9,466 bases of DNA from Balneolales bacterium. GTDB taxonomy: Bacteria; Bacteroidota; Rhodothermia; Balneolales; Natronogracilivirgulaceae. The notes under the pieces were generated by a model that was not told the origin of the DNA, did no database searches, and worked only from the letters and a program-made list of their open reading frames with translations. The position numbers and the translations under genes are program-made. Numbering within the stretch: position 1 is the first letter of the stretch; each line of letters opens with the position of its first letter. Shown here one piece after another: positions 1 to 6,814 of the stretch. The stretch covers positions 1-9,466 of the forward strand of contig SKYW01000262.1 in the NCBI GenBank assembly GCA_007127695.1, in the 5' to 3' direction.

Positions 1-1487
1 TCGGCGTAGGTGATGTTTTGTGGCAGGTTGGTGAAGTGGCGCAGGCCGGACTCGAACTCATCCTGGTTGCGGGCGCGGTTGAATTTGTAGGTGGCGATGA
101 GAATGTCGTTATCGGGCAGGTGGGCCACCCACTGGATGGCATGTCCCGCCGGAAAGCGGTTGGGTGCGACGTTGTCCCCGAAAGTCTGGGTAATCGGACC
201 GTGATGGGTGTAGCGCACGGTGTCGGTGACCGTCTTGCCGCCGCGAACGGGGATTTTCTCGATGCGCTGCCGGACCGGCTTCCACTGGCCGTCGTGCAGG
301 TATTCTTCTCGTTTTTCATCGCGGAACTCGATTTCGAAGACATCCAGGGTGTTGGATCCGGTGTTGGTGACGCCCCATGCGACGTGCTCGTTGAAGCCGA
401 TGACCACACCTGGAGCGCCGGGCAGGCTGACGCCATAGGTGTTGAGGCCGCTGCCGGGTTGGCCGCTGCCAGGTTGGCTGCTGCCGAATTCGCTGCGGTA
501 GACCGTTTCGTTGTTCGTGCCGGTGCTGTGGAGCTGGATCTCGTACCAGATGGATGGCAGGTTCACGCTCAGGTGCGGATCACTGGACAGTACCGGGAAG
601 CCGCTCGCTGTCTTGCTGCCGTCCACGGCCCAGGAATTGCTGCCTATGCCGGGATCTGGTTCAGGCAGCGGCAGGTCACGCACGATTCCGGGGACAAATC
701 CGGTATCGGGTGTTTCGGGTGGAATCGGCTCGAAGTCCCAGTTCTGGTCCGGCGGAATAATCGGGTCTGTCCATGGCAGTTCGTCGGGATAGAGCAGGCG
801 GTAGACATCCTCATCCAGAAGTGCGCGGGCGTTGGTCTGGGCGTGGGCGCGGGTCCCGGCGGAGAGTGTCTGGGACATGTTCATCAGCAGCAGTGCTGCG
901 CTGAGCGTTGAAAACGGTTCAGGTTCCGAGTCGAAAATCTTGAATTCGACGGGATAGTCCTTTGGCCTGAGCTGATCAAGCCAGGCGTTGTAGCCGTCGG
1001 TGTAGGCCTGGACCATGAGGCTGGTCCGTGGATCGGAGCCCATGGAAGCTGCGTTGATTTCGGCGCCGTACATCATCCCCAGGCGGCGCTGGGCGCGGTC
1101 ATAGTCGATGGCATCCGGGCCCACGATTTCGGCCAGGCGTCCGGCCGCCGCACGGGTCTGGAAGTCGACCTGCCACAGCCGGTCCCGCGCGGTGACAAGG
1201 CCCTGGGCAAAGTAGAGATCGTAGTCGTTGTCGGCGAAGATGTGCGGCACGCCGCGTTCGTCATATCGTACCGTCACGGTGGATCGAAGCTGGTCCGCAT
1301 CCAACACGAGATTCCGGATCCCGTCGCGCTCCATGTTCTGCCAGAAACCCTGCCACGGATTGGTCAGGTGTCCAAGCGGCGGGAGCATCCCGATGCGGGT
1401 GCTCAGCAACCAGGTGAGCAGAATGGTGAAAGCCAGAAGGGCAACGGCCCTGATGAGCCGGGTGCCCCGGGATATTCGAATCGGCAT
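1..1487 (-). CDS. Penicillin acylase family protein (Ntn-hydrolase), C-terminus outside window
   Basis: Read on the minus strand from ATG at 1487-1485, 495 codons stay open to the window edge. Residues 12-29 form a hydrophobic signal or anchor helix, followed by LPPLG and NPWQGFWQNME, typical of this family. VRYDERGVPHIFADND and QGLVTARDRLWQ (about residues 73-106) are hallmark alpha-chain motifs. GSNSWAVDG holds the predicted nucleophile Ser283, which would become residue 1 of the beta chain after self-cleavage. The later SSDPHL and THHGPI motifs also fit. Family members are secreted, process themselves into alpha and beta chains, and hydrolyse amides such as penicillins, N-acyl-homoserine lactones or N-acyl amino acids; the substrate here cannot be told. 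Full members are usually about 750-830 residues, so roughly a third is missing. No Shine-Dalgarno is visible, so the start rests on the signal helix. A Gly/Ser/Gln/Pro repeat lies at residues 335-347. It is transcribed divergently from the GGT gene. Confidence 0.93.
   Translation of the reverse strand, partial: MPIRISRGTRLIRAVALLAFTILLTWLLSTRIGMLPPLGHLTNPWQGFWQNMERDGIRNLVLDADQLRSTVTVRYDERGVPHIFADNDYDLYFAQGLVTARDRLWQVDFQTRAAAGRLAEIVGPDAIDYDRAQRRLGMMYGAEINAASMGSDPRTSLMVQAYTDGYNAWLDQLRPKDYPVEFKIFDSEPEPFSTLSAALLLMNMSQTLSAGTRAHAQTNARALLDEDVYRLLYPDELPWTDPIIPPDQNWDFEPIPPETPDTGFVPGIVRDLPLPEPDPGIGSNSWAVDGSKTASGFPVLSSDPHLSVNLPSIWYEIQLHSTGTNNETVYRSEFGSSQPGSGQPGSGLNTYGVSLPGAPGVVIGFNEHVAWGVTNTGSNTLDVFEIEFRDEKREEYLHDGQWKPVRQRIEKIPVRGGKTVTDTVRYTHHGPITQTFGDNVAPNRFPAGHAIQWVAHLPDNDILIATYKFNRARNQDEFESGLRHFTNLPQNITYA
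447..485 (-). repeat. Short in-frame 15-bp repeat in the acylase gene
   Basis: On the minus strand, codons for residues 335-347 read GSSQPGSGQPGSG. This is a five-residue unit (GS-S/G-QP) present twice plus a partial third copy, with nearly identical 15-bp DNA units. It lies about 50 residues after the predicted nucleophile Ser283, between YRSEFG and LNTYGVSLPGAPG, and looks like a flexible surface-loop insertion. Slippage expansion of a Gly-Ser loop is the simplest origin. Confidence 0.75.
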
Positions 1488-1667
1488 AATCGTTACGGTG
1501 AGCGTTCAGGACAAATACATCATCACATGCAGCTCAAGATAGCAATCACGGGCATCAGAGGGAAACCGGGGATATTTGCTTCCGGGGAACCGTTCGACCG
1601 ATACGTGATTTGACGCGGAACGAATGCAAAAAATGTGATACTTTAGGCATACAGCGATAGCAAAACC

Positions 1668-1675
1668 AAAGGAAG
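1668..1675 (+). promoter_or_regulatory. Ribosome binding site of the GGT gene
   Basis: AAAGGAAG lies nine bases before the ATG at 1685. The distance to the next in-frame ATGs (1691 and 1697) is less suitable. This purine tract is the main reason for choosing 1685, and it stands out because the other genes here show little Shine-Dalgarno sequence. Confidence 0.55.
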
Positions 1676-1684
1676 CACAGGGTA

Positions 1685-3790
1685 ATGTACATGACTATGA
1701 TCTGCAACAGAAAAACCGGCAATAGGATGCGCACATCCATGACCATTTTTGTGATATCCGTTTTTGTTATCCTGAATGCAGGATGCGGGCGGGATGCGGA
1801 CAGGCCGGCCGGCATGGCGGATTCCCTGCCGGGCGACCGTGATAACGGCGCCTTCACTTACCAAATCCCGCGGCAGCAGGAATTGGCAGCGGAATTCGCT
1901 GCGAAACCGGGCAGGGAGACCGCGGATTTTGCTGTGGCGGCGGCCAATCCATTGGCAACGGATGCGGGTTACCAGGTGCTGCGCGCGGGGGGATCGGCGG
2001 TCGATGCCGCCGTTGCCATCCAGATGGTGCTGACGCTGGTGGAGCCGCAATCCAGCGGCATTGGGGGCGGGGCGTTTGTCATGCATTGGGACGGCAGACG
2101 GGTTTCGGCGTTCAATGGCCGCGAGACGGCACCTGCCCGGGCTGGCGAAGATCTTTTCCTGGACCGGGAAGGCAACACGATCCCGTTTTCCGAGGCAGTG
2201 CACAGCGGTTTGTCCGTCGGGGTTCCCGGCACGCTGGCCGTGCTGCGACAGGTCCACGAAAAATACGGCATATTCTCATGGGAGCAGCTTTTTGAGCCGG
2301 CGATCCTGCTGGCCGAAAAGGGTTTCGCGATCAGCCCCCGCCTGCACCGGCAGCTTCAGAACGACCGACGCCTGCGGGATGACGATATCGCACGTGCTCT
2401 GTATTACGATGAAGAGGGCAACGCGCATCCGGTCGGATATCAGCTGCGAAATCCCGCGCTGGCTGAAATACTGCGCCGTGTGGCCCTGGAGGGCGTTTCC
2501 GCGTTTTACGAGGGACCGGTGGCCGCGAACATCGTCGACCGGGTCCGTATGCATCCGCGTCCCGGCGCCATGCGCAGCGACGATCTCTCGTCCTATCCCT
2601 TCGAAGACCTCGAAACAGACCCCATGTGCACCCCCTGGCGGCAGTACACGATCTGCGGCTTTCCTCCGCCATCCTCCGGACACCTGACCGTGATGCAGAT
2701 CCTGGGTATCCTGGAGCATTTGGAGATGCCGGATTGGGCCTTTGCACATGAATTGGCACCGGTCAATGCACCCCCGCAACAGGAAAACCGGGTGGATACC
2801 GTTCCGTATACGTTACAGGATACTGTGCCAGCTATAATGCCGGATACCGTGCCCGCTGTTGTGCCTGATACCGTGCGCGATATGGAGCGGGACATGGTTC
2901 CGGACGATCTTGTTGCGAATGATATCGATGCGGATACGCTGGTTGCCGTGCACTGGCGGGATCTGCTGATGTCGGCCGACTGGCTGCACTATTACCTTGA
3001 GGCCTCGAAACTGGCCTACGCCGACCGCAACCGCTATATTGCCGATCCGCGTTATGTGGTGGGGCCGGGCGGGGATTGGGAGCGCATGCTTGATCCGGGC
3101 TACCTGGCGTTTCGTGCCGCGCTGATCGACACTGTTGCGATGGATGAGGCCGATGCGGGCAATCCGGCCGGCGACTATTCGCAGTACGGCGTGGCTCCGG
3201 AGCAGCCGGACAATGGAACCAGCCATATCAGCATTGTCGACCGCGACGGTAACGCCGTATCCATGACTACCACCATCGAGCAGGTGTTCGGCAGTCGCAT
3301 TATGGCTGACGGCGGCACCGGGATGACCGGCGGGTTTCACCTGAACAACGAGCTGACCGACTTTTCCCTCGCACCGGTGGATGCGGACGGCAGACCGATC
3401 GCAAACCGGGTCCAGCCGGGCAAGCGTCCGCGCTCCAGCATGGCGCCGAGCCTGATATTCGACACGGAAACCGGTGAGTTGATGGCTGCCATCGGCTCGC
3501 CTGGCGGTGCCGGCATCATCCATTTTGTCGCAAAAACCATCCTGGGGATCTATGATTTCGGCCTGAACGCACAGGAGGCGATCGATCTGGCCAACTTTGC
3601 CAACTACAACGGTCCCACCGTGCTGGAGCAGAACCGATTTCCGCAGCAGGTTATTGATGCGCTCGAGGAGCGTGGCCATGTGGTGCGTCAGCGTCCGCTC
3701 ACAAGCGGCCTCCAGGCCATCCAGCGTACCGAATACGGATTCTTCGGCGGTGCTGATCCGCGCCGGGAAGGTGTTGTCATGGGTGAGTGA
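1685..3790 (+). CDS. ggt: Gamma-glutamyltransferase / glutathione hydrolase, predicted lipoprotein
   Basis: This 701-residue protein carries the full GGT signature. It cleaves gamma-glutamyl bonds in glutathione and related peptides, releasing glutamate or transferring it to acceptors, on the outer side of the cytoplasmic membrane. NGTSHISIV gives the predicted self-cleavage site and nucleophile Thr512, with Thr530 as its dyad partner. Arg146 in NGRETAP should bind the gamma-glutamyl carboxylate, and RPRSSM (about 581-586) and GSPGG (604-608) line the active site. TTTIEQVFG and NNELTDF resemble the Bacillus subtilis enzyme more than the E. coli one. The would-be lid segment (about 561-579) is of intermediate length and has no Tyr. 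The N-terminus has a hydrophobic stretch ending in LNAGC (Cys34), a slightly atypical lipobox because Asn is at -3. E. coli GGT is about 580 residues; much of the excess is the N-terminal region plus a 60-70 residue insertion (about 356-425) made largely of octapeptide repeats. Its stop overlaps or abuts the start of rlpA. Confidence 0.96.
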   Translation: MYMTMICNRKTGNRMRTSMTIFVISVFVILNAGCGRDADRPAGMADSLPGDRDNGAFTYQIPRQQELAAEFAAKPGRETADFAVAAANPLATDAGYQVLRAGGSAVDAAVAIQMVLTLVEPQSSGIGGGAFVMHWDGRRVSAFNGRETAPARAGEDLFLDREGNTIPFSEAVHSGLSVGVPGTLAVLRQVHEKYGIFSWEQLFEPAILLAEKGFAISPRLHRQLQNDRRLRDDDIARALYYDEEGNAHPVGYQLRNPALAEILRRVALEGVSAFYEGPVAANIVDRVRMHPRPGAMRSDDLSSYPFEDLETDPMCTPWRQYTICGFPPPSSGHLTVMQILGILEHLEMPDWAFAHELAPVNAPPQQENRVDTVPYTLQDTVPAIMPDTVPAVVPDTVRDMERDMVPDDLVANDIDADTLVAVHWRDLLMSADWLHYYLEASKLAYADRNRYIADPRYVVGPGGDWERMLDPGYLAFRAALIDTVAMDEADAGNPAGDYSQYGVAPEQPDNGTSHISIVDRDGNAVSMTTTIEQVFGSRIMADGGTGMTGGFHLNNELTDFSLAPVDADGRPIANRVQPGKRPRSSMAPSLIFDTETGELMAAIGSPGGAGIIHFVAKTILGIYDFGLNAQEAIDLANFANYNGPTVLEQNRFPQQVIDALEERGHVVRQRPLTSGLQAIQRTEYGFFGGADPRREGVVMGE
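2795..2914 (+). repeat. Five degenerate 24-bp in-frame repeats inside ggt
   Basis: Five consecutive eight-residue units cover residues 371-410 of the GGT: DTVPYTLQ, DTVPAIMP, DTVPAVVP, DTVRDMER, DMVPDDLV. Each starts with Asp, and four of the five begin GAT-AC(C/T)-GT. Period is exactly 24 bases with no frame loss. The block sits in the large subunit, upstream of Thr512, between the GFPPPSSG...ILEHLEMP segment and the DWLHYYLEASKLAYADR helix, where ordinary GGTs have only a short connection. Confidence 0.9.
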
Positions 3791-3792
3791 AA

Positions 3793-4440
3793 ATGAACCA
3801 TTCTGTCATCATATCCGCCCTTTGGCTGGCTCTGATCCTCATACCGCTGTTTGCCATGACCTCATGCGAGATGGATGGCAGGGAGGATGCGGATGTCGTG
3901 CTGCAGGAGGGTGTGGCCAGCTGGTACGGACCGGGGTTCCACGGACGGCGCACATCCAACGGTGAAATCTACGATGCCAGCGACACCACCGCGGCCCATC
4001 GGACGCTGCCGTTCGACACCATCGTGCGGGTGGTCGACACGGAGACCGAACAGTCCGTCTATGTGCGCATCAACGACCGGGGGCCGTATGTGGGCGACCG
4101 CATCATCGATCTGTCGCGGGCAGCCGCCGAAGCGCTGGACATACTCGAGTCCGGCACGGCGCATGTGCGTCTGGAACTGGTGGAGGCGGGCGGACCGATA
4201 CCCGACGATATCAACGAGAAGCGTTACACCATCCAGCTTGGCGAGTACAGCGGACCGTTCTATGCAAACCGGTTTGCCAAGGATATCGGCGGCGAGGTGC
4301 GGGTGGACAGTGTGTACCTGTTTCAGCGCTCCCGGTTCATGGTCTATTACGGGCATTACGACAGTATCGACAGTGCGCGCGCCGATGCCAGGCGGCTCAA
4401 GGAACAGGGATACCGCGGATTTGTGAAGCAGATCAACTGA
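3793..4440 (+). CDS. rlpA: RlpA-like septal lytic transglycosylase lipoprotein with SPOR domain
   Basis: The 215-residue protein has a hydrophobic signal ending AMTSC (lipidated Cys25). A double-psi beta-barrel follows (about 38-130) with GVASWYGPGFHGRRTSNGE, AHRTLPF and VRINDRGPY. Glu58, His69 and Asp95 match the catalytic set described for Pseudomonas aeruginosa RlpA, which cleaves glycan strands lacking stem peptides at the division septum. Residues about 143-213 form a SPOR domain (YTIQLGEYSG at its start, LKEQGYRGFVKQI at its end), which binds denuded septal peptidoglycan. The ATG at 3793 has GGTGAG just upstream at 3782-3787. A GTG at 3787, overlapping the ggt stop TGA by four bases, is the alternative and adds two residues. 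Either start implies coupling with ggt. Its stop is immediately followed by the stop of the convergent synthetase gene. Confidence 0.93.
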   Translation: MNHSVIISALWLALILIPLFAMTSCEMDGREDADVVLQEGVASWYGPGFHGRRTSNGEIYDASDTTAAHRTLPFDTIVRVVDTETEQSVYVRINDRGPYVGDRIIDLSRAAAEALDILESGTAHVRLELVEAGGPIPDDINEKRYTIQLGEYSGPFYANRFAKDIGGEVRVDSVYLFQRSRFMVYYGHYDSIDSARADARRLKEQGYRGFVKQIN

Positions 4441-6504
4441 TTACCTGCGCGAGCCGCGGATGTCGATGGCAAAGGCGCCGTGGCCATCCTCCAGTACATA
4501 AAGCGGGTTCATCTCCAGCTCGGTGACATCGGGATGGTTGATGGCGATATGGCTCATGCGGATGAGGATGTCGGTGACGGCGTTGCGGTCGCGCGGCGGC
4601 ATGTTGCGCCAGCCCCCGAGTTTGCGTCCGGCTATGGTGGCGTCGATGAGCCGGTCGGCCTCGATGGCGTCGAGCGGCGCTATGGCGGTGTAGACGTCCC
4701 GGTAGAGCTCCACTTCGGTGCCGCCGGTTCCGAACACGACGAGTCCGCCGAACTGGGGATCCTGCTTTATGCCGATGATCACTTCCTGTCCGCCCCGGAG
4801 CATTTTCTGGACCAGTACGCCCTGCATGTCGGCGCCGGCCTTTTTGGCGATGTCACCGATTTCCTGCCAGGCAGTGCGTACCTCCTTGTCGCTGTTCAGA
4901 TCCAGGCGTATCGCGCCGACGTCCGATTTATGCGTGATTTTCTTCGAGAGCATTTTTATGGCGACGGGGTAGCCGATTTCGCCGGCGGCTTGCACGGCCT
5001 CATCCACCCCGATGGCGGTCCGTTGCGGCGGCAGCGGGATGTCGTAGGCGGCGGCCAGGCCAGGCCAGTCACCGTCGGAGATCATCTGCGCGGCGTCGGC
5101 CGGTATTTCAGGCGGCGGAGGCGTGGTGATTTCTCCGGCCTGCTTCATTGCATCCAGCCAACTGCGCCGCTTGTCCATGACGGCGAGGATGGATGCGGCC
5201 CGTTCGGGGAAGGCGACGTTGGGGATGCGGCGTTTGTGCAGCAGCTCCAGGGTTTCTTCGACGTCTTTTTTGCCCATCAGGCAGGTGATCACCGGTTTTT
5301 TGTAGAGCGTGGCGCCTTCGCCGATCACTTCGGCCACGCTGGATTGCCGGAACCAGTCCTGCGGCGCCTGGATGACGATGACGGCATCCACGGTCTCGTC
5401 CGCCAGCAGTGCATCCAGTGCGAGGGCATAGGTGGACGGACCTGTGCCGGCGACGATGTCGACCGGGTTGTTGACGCTACCGGCCGAGGGGATGCGTTTC
5501 CTGAGCCAGGCTTTGGTCTGGTCGGTGAGCGGGGCCATTTCCAGCCCGTATTTCTGGAGGGCATCGACGGCCAGGATGCCGAAACCGCCGGCGTTGGTCA
5601 GGATAGCGACGCGTTTGCCGGCCGGCAGGGGCTGCCATGCCAGGGCGCGCGCCTGGTCGAACATCTCCTGCATGTTGTTGACCTGCAGGACCCCGGCTTT
5701 GCGGAAGGCGGCTTCCCAGGCCTCCATGCTGCCGGAAAGCGCCCCGGTGTGCGAGGTCACGGCGTCGGCGCCCTTCTCGGATTGTCCGCCCTTGAGTGCC
5801 AGGAAGGGTTTTCTGAGGGATATATCCTTCGCTACGCTGAGGAATTTGCGTCCATCCGCGATGCCCTCGATATAGGTGGTGATCACGCCGGTGTTGGGGT
5901 ATCCGGCGACTGCCTGCATGGTTTCCATGGCGGAGACATCCATCTGGTTTCCCATGGTGGCGATGCGGGAGAAGCCGATGCCCTTGCTCTGGGCCCAGTC
6001 CATCACCGAAATGACCACGGCGCCCGACTGCGAGACGAACCCGATATCGCCTCTCTGGGGTGATCCAAGCACGAATGTGGTGTTGAGCGGGGTGTGGGTA
6101 TCGATGACGCCGATACAGTTGGGACCCAGGACGCGGATCCGGTACTCCCGGGCGATCTCCAGCAGCTCCTTTTCCATGATGGCGCCTTCTTCGCCGGTCT
6201 CGCTGAAACCGCCGCTCTGGATGATCACATGGCGGATTCCGACGTCGCCGCAATCCCGAAGCACGCCCGGCACCCCGGGTGCGGGAATGATGATGATGGC
6301 CAGGTCTGCTTTCCCGGGCAGATCCTTGACCGAGGGGTAGCAGCGAAGTCCGGCTATTTCCCGGGCCTGCCTGTTTACAGGGTAGATATCGCCTGTGAAT
6401 CCGTAACCGATGAGGTTGCGTACGACATTGTTGCCCATTTTGTTGGGATCGGAGGAGGCCCCGATGATGGCGATCCGGTCAGGGGAAAAGAAGGGTTCGA
6501 GCAT
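4441..6504 (-). CDS. ADP-forming acyl-CoA synthetase (fused alpha-beta, acetate--CoA ligase type)
   Basis: The 687-residue protein catalyses acyl-CoA + ADP + Pi to acid + CoA + ATP (reversible) in the cytoplasm. A CoA-binding Rossmann domain comes first (about 1-125; FFSPDRIAIIGASSDPNKMG, YPVN). Succinyl-CoA-ligase-like domains follow (about 145-285 and 295-445) with GFVSQSGAVV and TSHTGALSG, whose His252 is the predicted phosphohistidine. A proline-rich linker (TPPPPEIP, about 461-468) leads to the C-terminal ATP-grasp domain, with ITHKSDVGAI (His525, the second His of the phosphate relay), VQKMLRGGQEV and FGTGGTEVEL, ending in ELEMNPLYV. No GNAT domain is attached, unlike Pat/PatZ protein acetyltransferases. 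The frame is open up to an ATG at 6570, but the family begins at MLEPFFSPDR, so 6504 is preferred even though no Shine-Dalgarno is present. Acyl specificity (acetate, propionate, branched or aryl acids) cannot be read from sequence. It is divergent from the M48 peptidase gene and convergent with rlpA. Confidence 0.95.
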   Translation of the reverse strand: MLEPFFSPDRIAIIGASSDPNKMGNNVVRNLIGYGFTGDIYPVNRQAREIAGLRCYPSVKDLPGKADLAIIIIPAPGVPGVLRDCGDVGIRHVIIQSGGFSETGEEGAIMEKELLEIAREYRIRVLGPNCIGVIDTHTPLNTTFVLGSPQRGDIGFVSQSGAVVISVMDWAQSKGIGFSRIATMGNQMDVSAMETMQAVAGYPNTGVITTYIEGIADGRKFLSVAKDISLRKPFLALKGGQSEKGADAVTSHTGALSGSMEAWEAAFRKAGVLQVNNMQEMFDQARALAWQPLPAGKRVAILTNAGGFGILAVDALQKYGLEMAPLTDQTKAWLRKRIPSAGSVNNPVDIVAGTGPSTYALALDALLADETVDAVIVIQAPQDWFRQSSVAEVIGEGATLYKKPVITCLMGKKDVEETLELLHKRRIPNVAFPERAASILAVMDKRRSWLDAMKQAGEITTPPPPEIPADAAQMISDGDWPGLAAAYDIPLPPQRTAIGVDEAVQAAGEIGYPVAIKMLSKKITHKSDVGAIRLDLNSDKEVRTAWQEIGDIAKKAGADMQGVLVQKMLRGGQEVIIGIKQDPQFGGLVVFGTGGTEVELYRDVYTAIAPLDAIEADRLIDATIAGRKLGGWRNMPPRDRNAVTDILIRMSHIAINHPDVTELEMNPLYVLEDGHGAFAIDIRGSRR

Positions 6505-6630
6505 GGTTTGTGTGATGAAATGAACATGACAGCCTCCGGCTGACACAGGAGCATGATTACATCCTGTCATGTGAATTCATTCTGACATTATGAATCTTAA
6601 TTGATTTAAACAGATGAAATGTGACTGTTT

Positions 6631-6655
6631 GTGCGCCGGACAGCCGGTCCGGGCA
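6631..6655. repeat. GC-rich hairpin in the divergent intergenic region
   Basis: GTGCGCCGGAC and GTCCGGGCAC form a ten-pair stem with one bulged G in the left arm and loop AGCCG. It contrasts with the AT-rich surroundings. No T-run follows on either strand, so it does not look like an intrinsic terminator. An operator or a 5' leader structure is possible. Confidence 0.5.
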
Positions 6656-6660
6656 CTCCG

Positions 6661-6673
6661 TGTTCGTTGAACA
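6661..6673. promoter_or_regulatory. Small palindrome TGTTC-GTT-GAACA
   Basis: Five-base arms with a three-base spacer form a perfect inverted repeat right after the 6631-6655 hairpin. Its right arm overlaps the start of the ACAGGATGTAA motif. The size suits a dimeric regulator's operator, but arms this short can arise by chance. Confidence 0.25.
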
Positions 6674-6740
6674 GGATGTAAAATTACCATTTTTGTTGCC
6701 ATTTGCACTGAAAAAAATGATAATGAAGTACGATTCCTTT

Positions 6741-6748
6741 TATCTTTG
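6741..6748 (+). promoter_or_regulatory. Possible Bacteroidota-type -7 element for the M48 gene
   Basis: TATCTTTG matches the TAnnTTTG consensus of the Bacteroidota primary sigma factor exactly, in the right orientation, 66 bases before the ATG at 6815. No TTTG -33 element is found at the usual distance (the nearest, at 6702-6705, is too far), so support is only partial. Confidence 0.35.
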
Positions 6749-6814
6749 GATAAGCACAGGATACCCCTGTTGCCGGAACCTTGTTGCCGGACCTTGAACC
6801 AACTTCTGACTGCC

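Larger units (their letters stand above)
6557..6681. repeat. Widely spaced 11-bp perfect inverted repeat (possible paired operator)
   Basis: TTACATCCTGT at 6557-6567 is the exact reverse complement of ACAGGATGTAA at 6671-6681, with 103 bases between. Related ACAGGA cores occur at 6545-6550 and 6756-6761 (the latter as ACAGGATA). One perfect copy lies just upstream of the synthetase start and the other next to the hairpin. A regulator binding both is an inference; no known motif is recognised. Confidence 0.4.
6505..6814. other. 310-bp divergent intergenic region between synthetase and M48 peptidase
   Basis: This stretch is visibly AT-richer than the genes around it and must hold promoters in both directions. 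It contains a GC-rich hairpin (6631-6655), a short palindrome (6661-6673), an 11-bp inverted repeat pair (6557-6567 and 6671-6681), four ACAGGA-core motifs and a TAnnTTTG-like -7 element (6741-6748). I see no convincing gene in it. Confidence 0.7.

Noticed and set aside
18..911. Long plus-strand open frame (297 codons)
   Set aside because: It is antisense to the acylase gene, whose minus-strand frame shows clear family motifs. The plus-frame protein has no recognisable domain and reflects GC-rich codon shadowing.
1566..1588. Direct repeat CCGGGGA (two copies, 16-base period) upstream of ggt
   Set aside because: Seven-base repeats in GC-rich DNA are common, and no matching copies or partner sites were found.
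1609..1646. Possible promoter TTTG/TTGACG at 1609-1615 with TACTTTAG at 1639-1646 for ggt
   Set aside because: The spacing is too long for either a sigma-70 or a Bacteroidota -33/-7 pair, and the second element has a mismatch.
4413..4459. CCGCGG pair around the rlpA/synthetase junction as a bidirectional terminator
   Set aside because: The loop is about 35 bases with only a 4-bp inner stem and no T-tract on either strand.
4480..6063. Very long plus-strand open frame (527 codons) antisense to the synthetase
   Set aside because: The minus-strand frame encodes a complete, motif-rich ADP-forming synthetase. The antisense product is Gly/Asp/His-rich without domain features, typical of a shadow frame.
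6505..6570. N-terminal extension of the synthetase to the ATG at 6570
   Set aside because: The extra 22 residues match nothing in the family. Homologues begin at MLEPFFSPDR, which corresponds to 6504.
6614..6670. 18-codon Cys-rich open frame (MKCDCLCAGQPVRALRVR) spanning the hairpin
   Set aside because: A leader peptide with attenuation was considered, but there is no ribosome binding site, no alternative stem and no T-run terminator, so support is too weak.
6746..6814. N-terminal extension of the M48 protein to a TTG at 6746
   Set aside because: It would bury the signal peptide behind 23 polar residues and would overlap the likely -7 promoter element.
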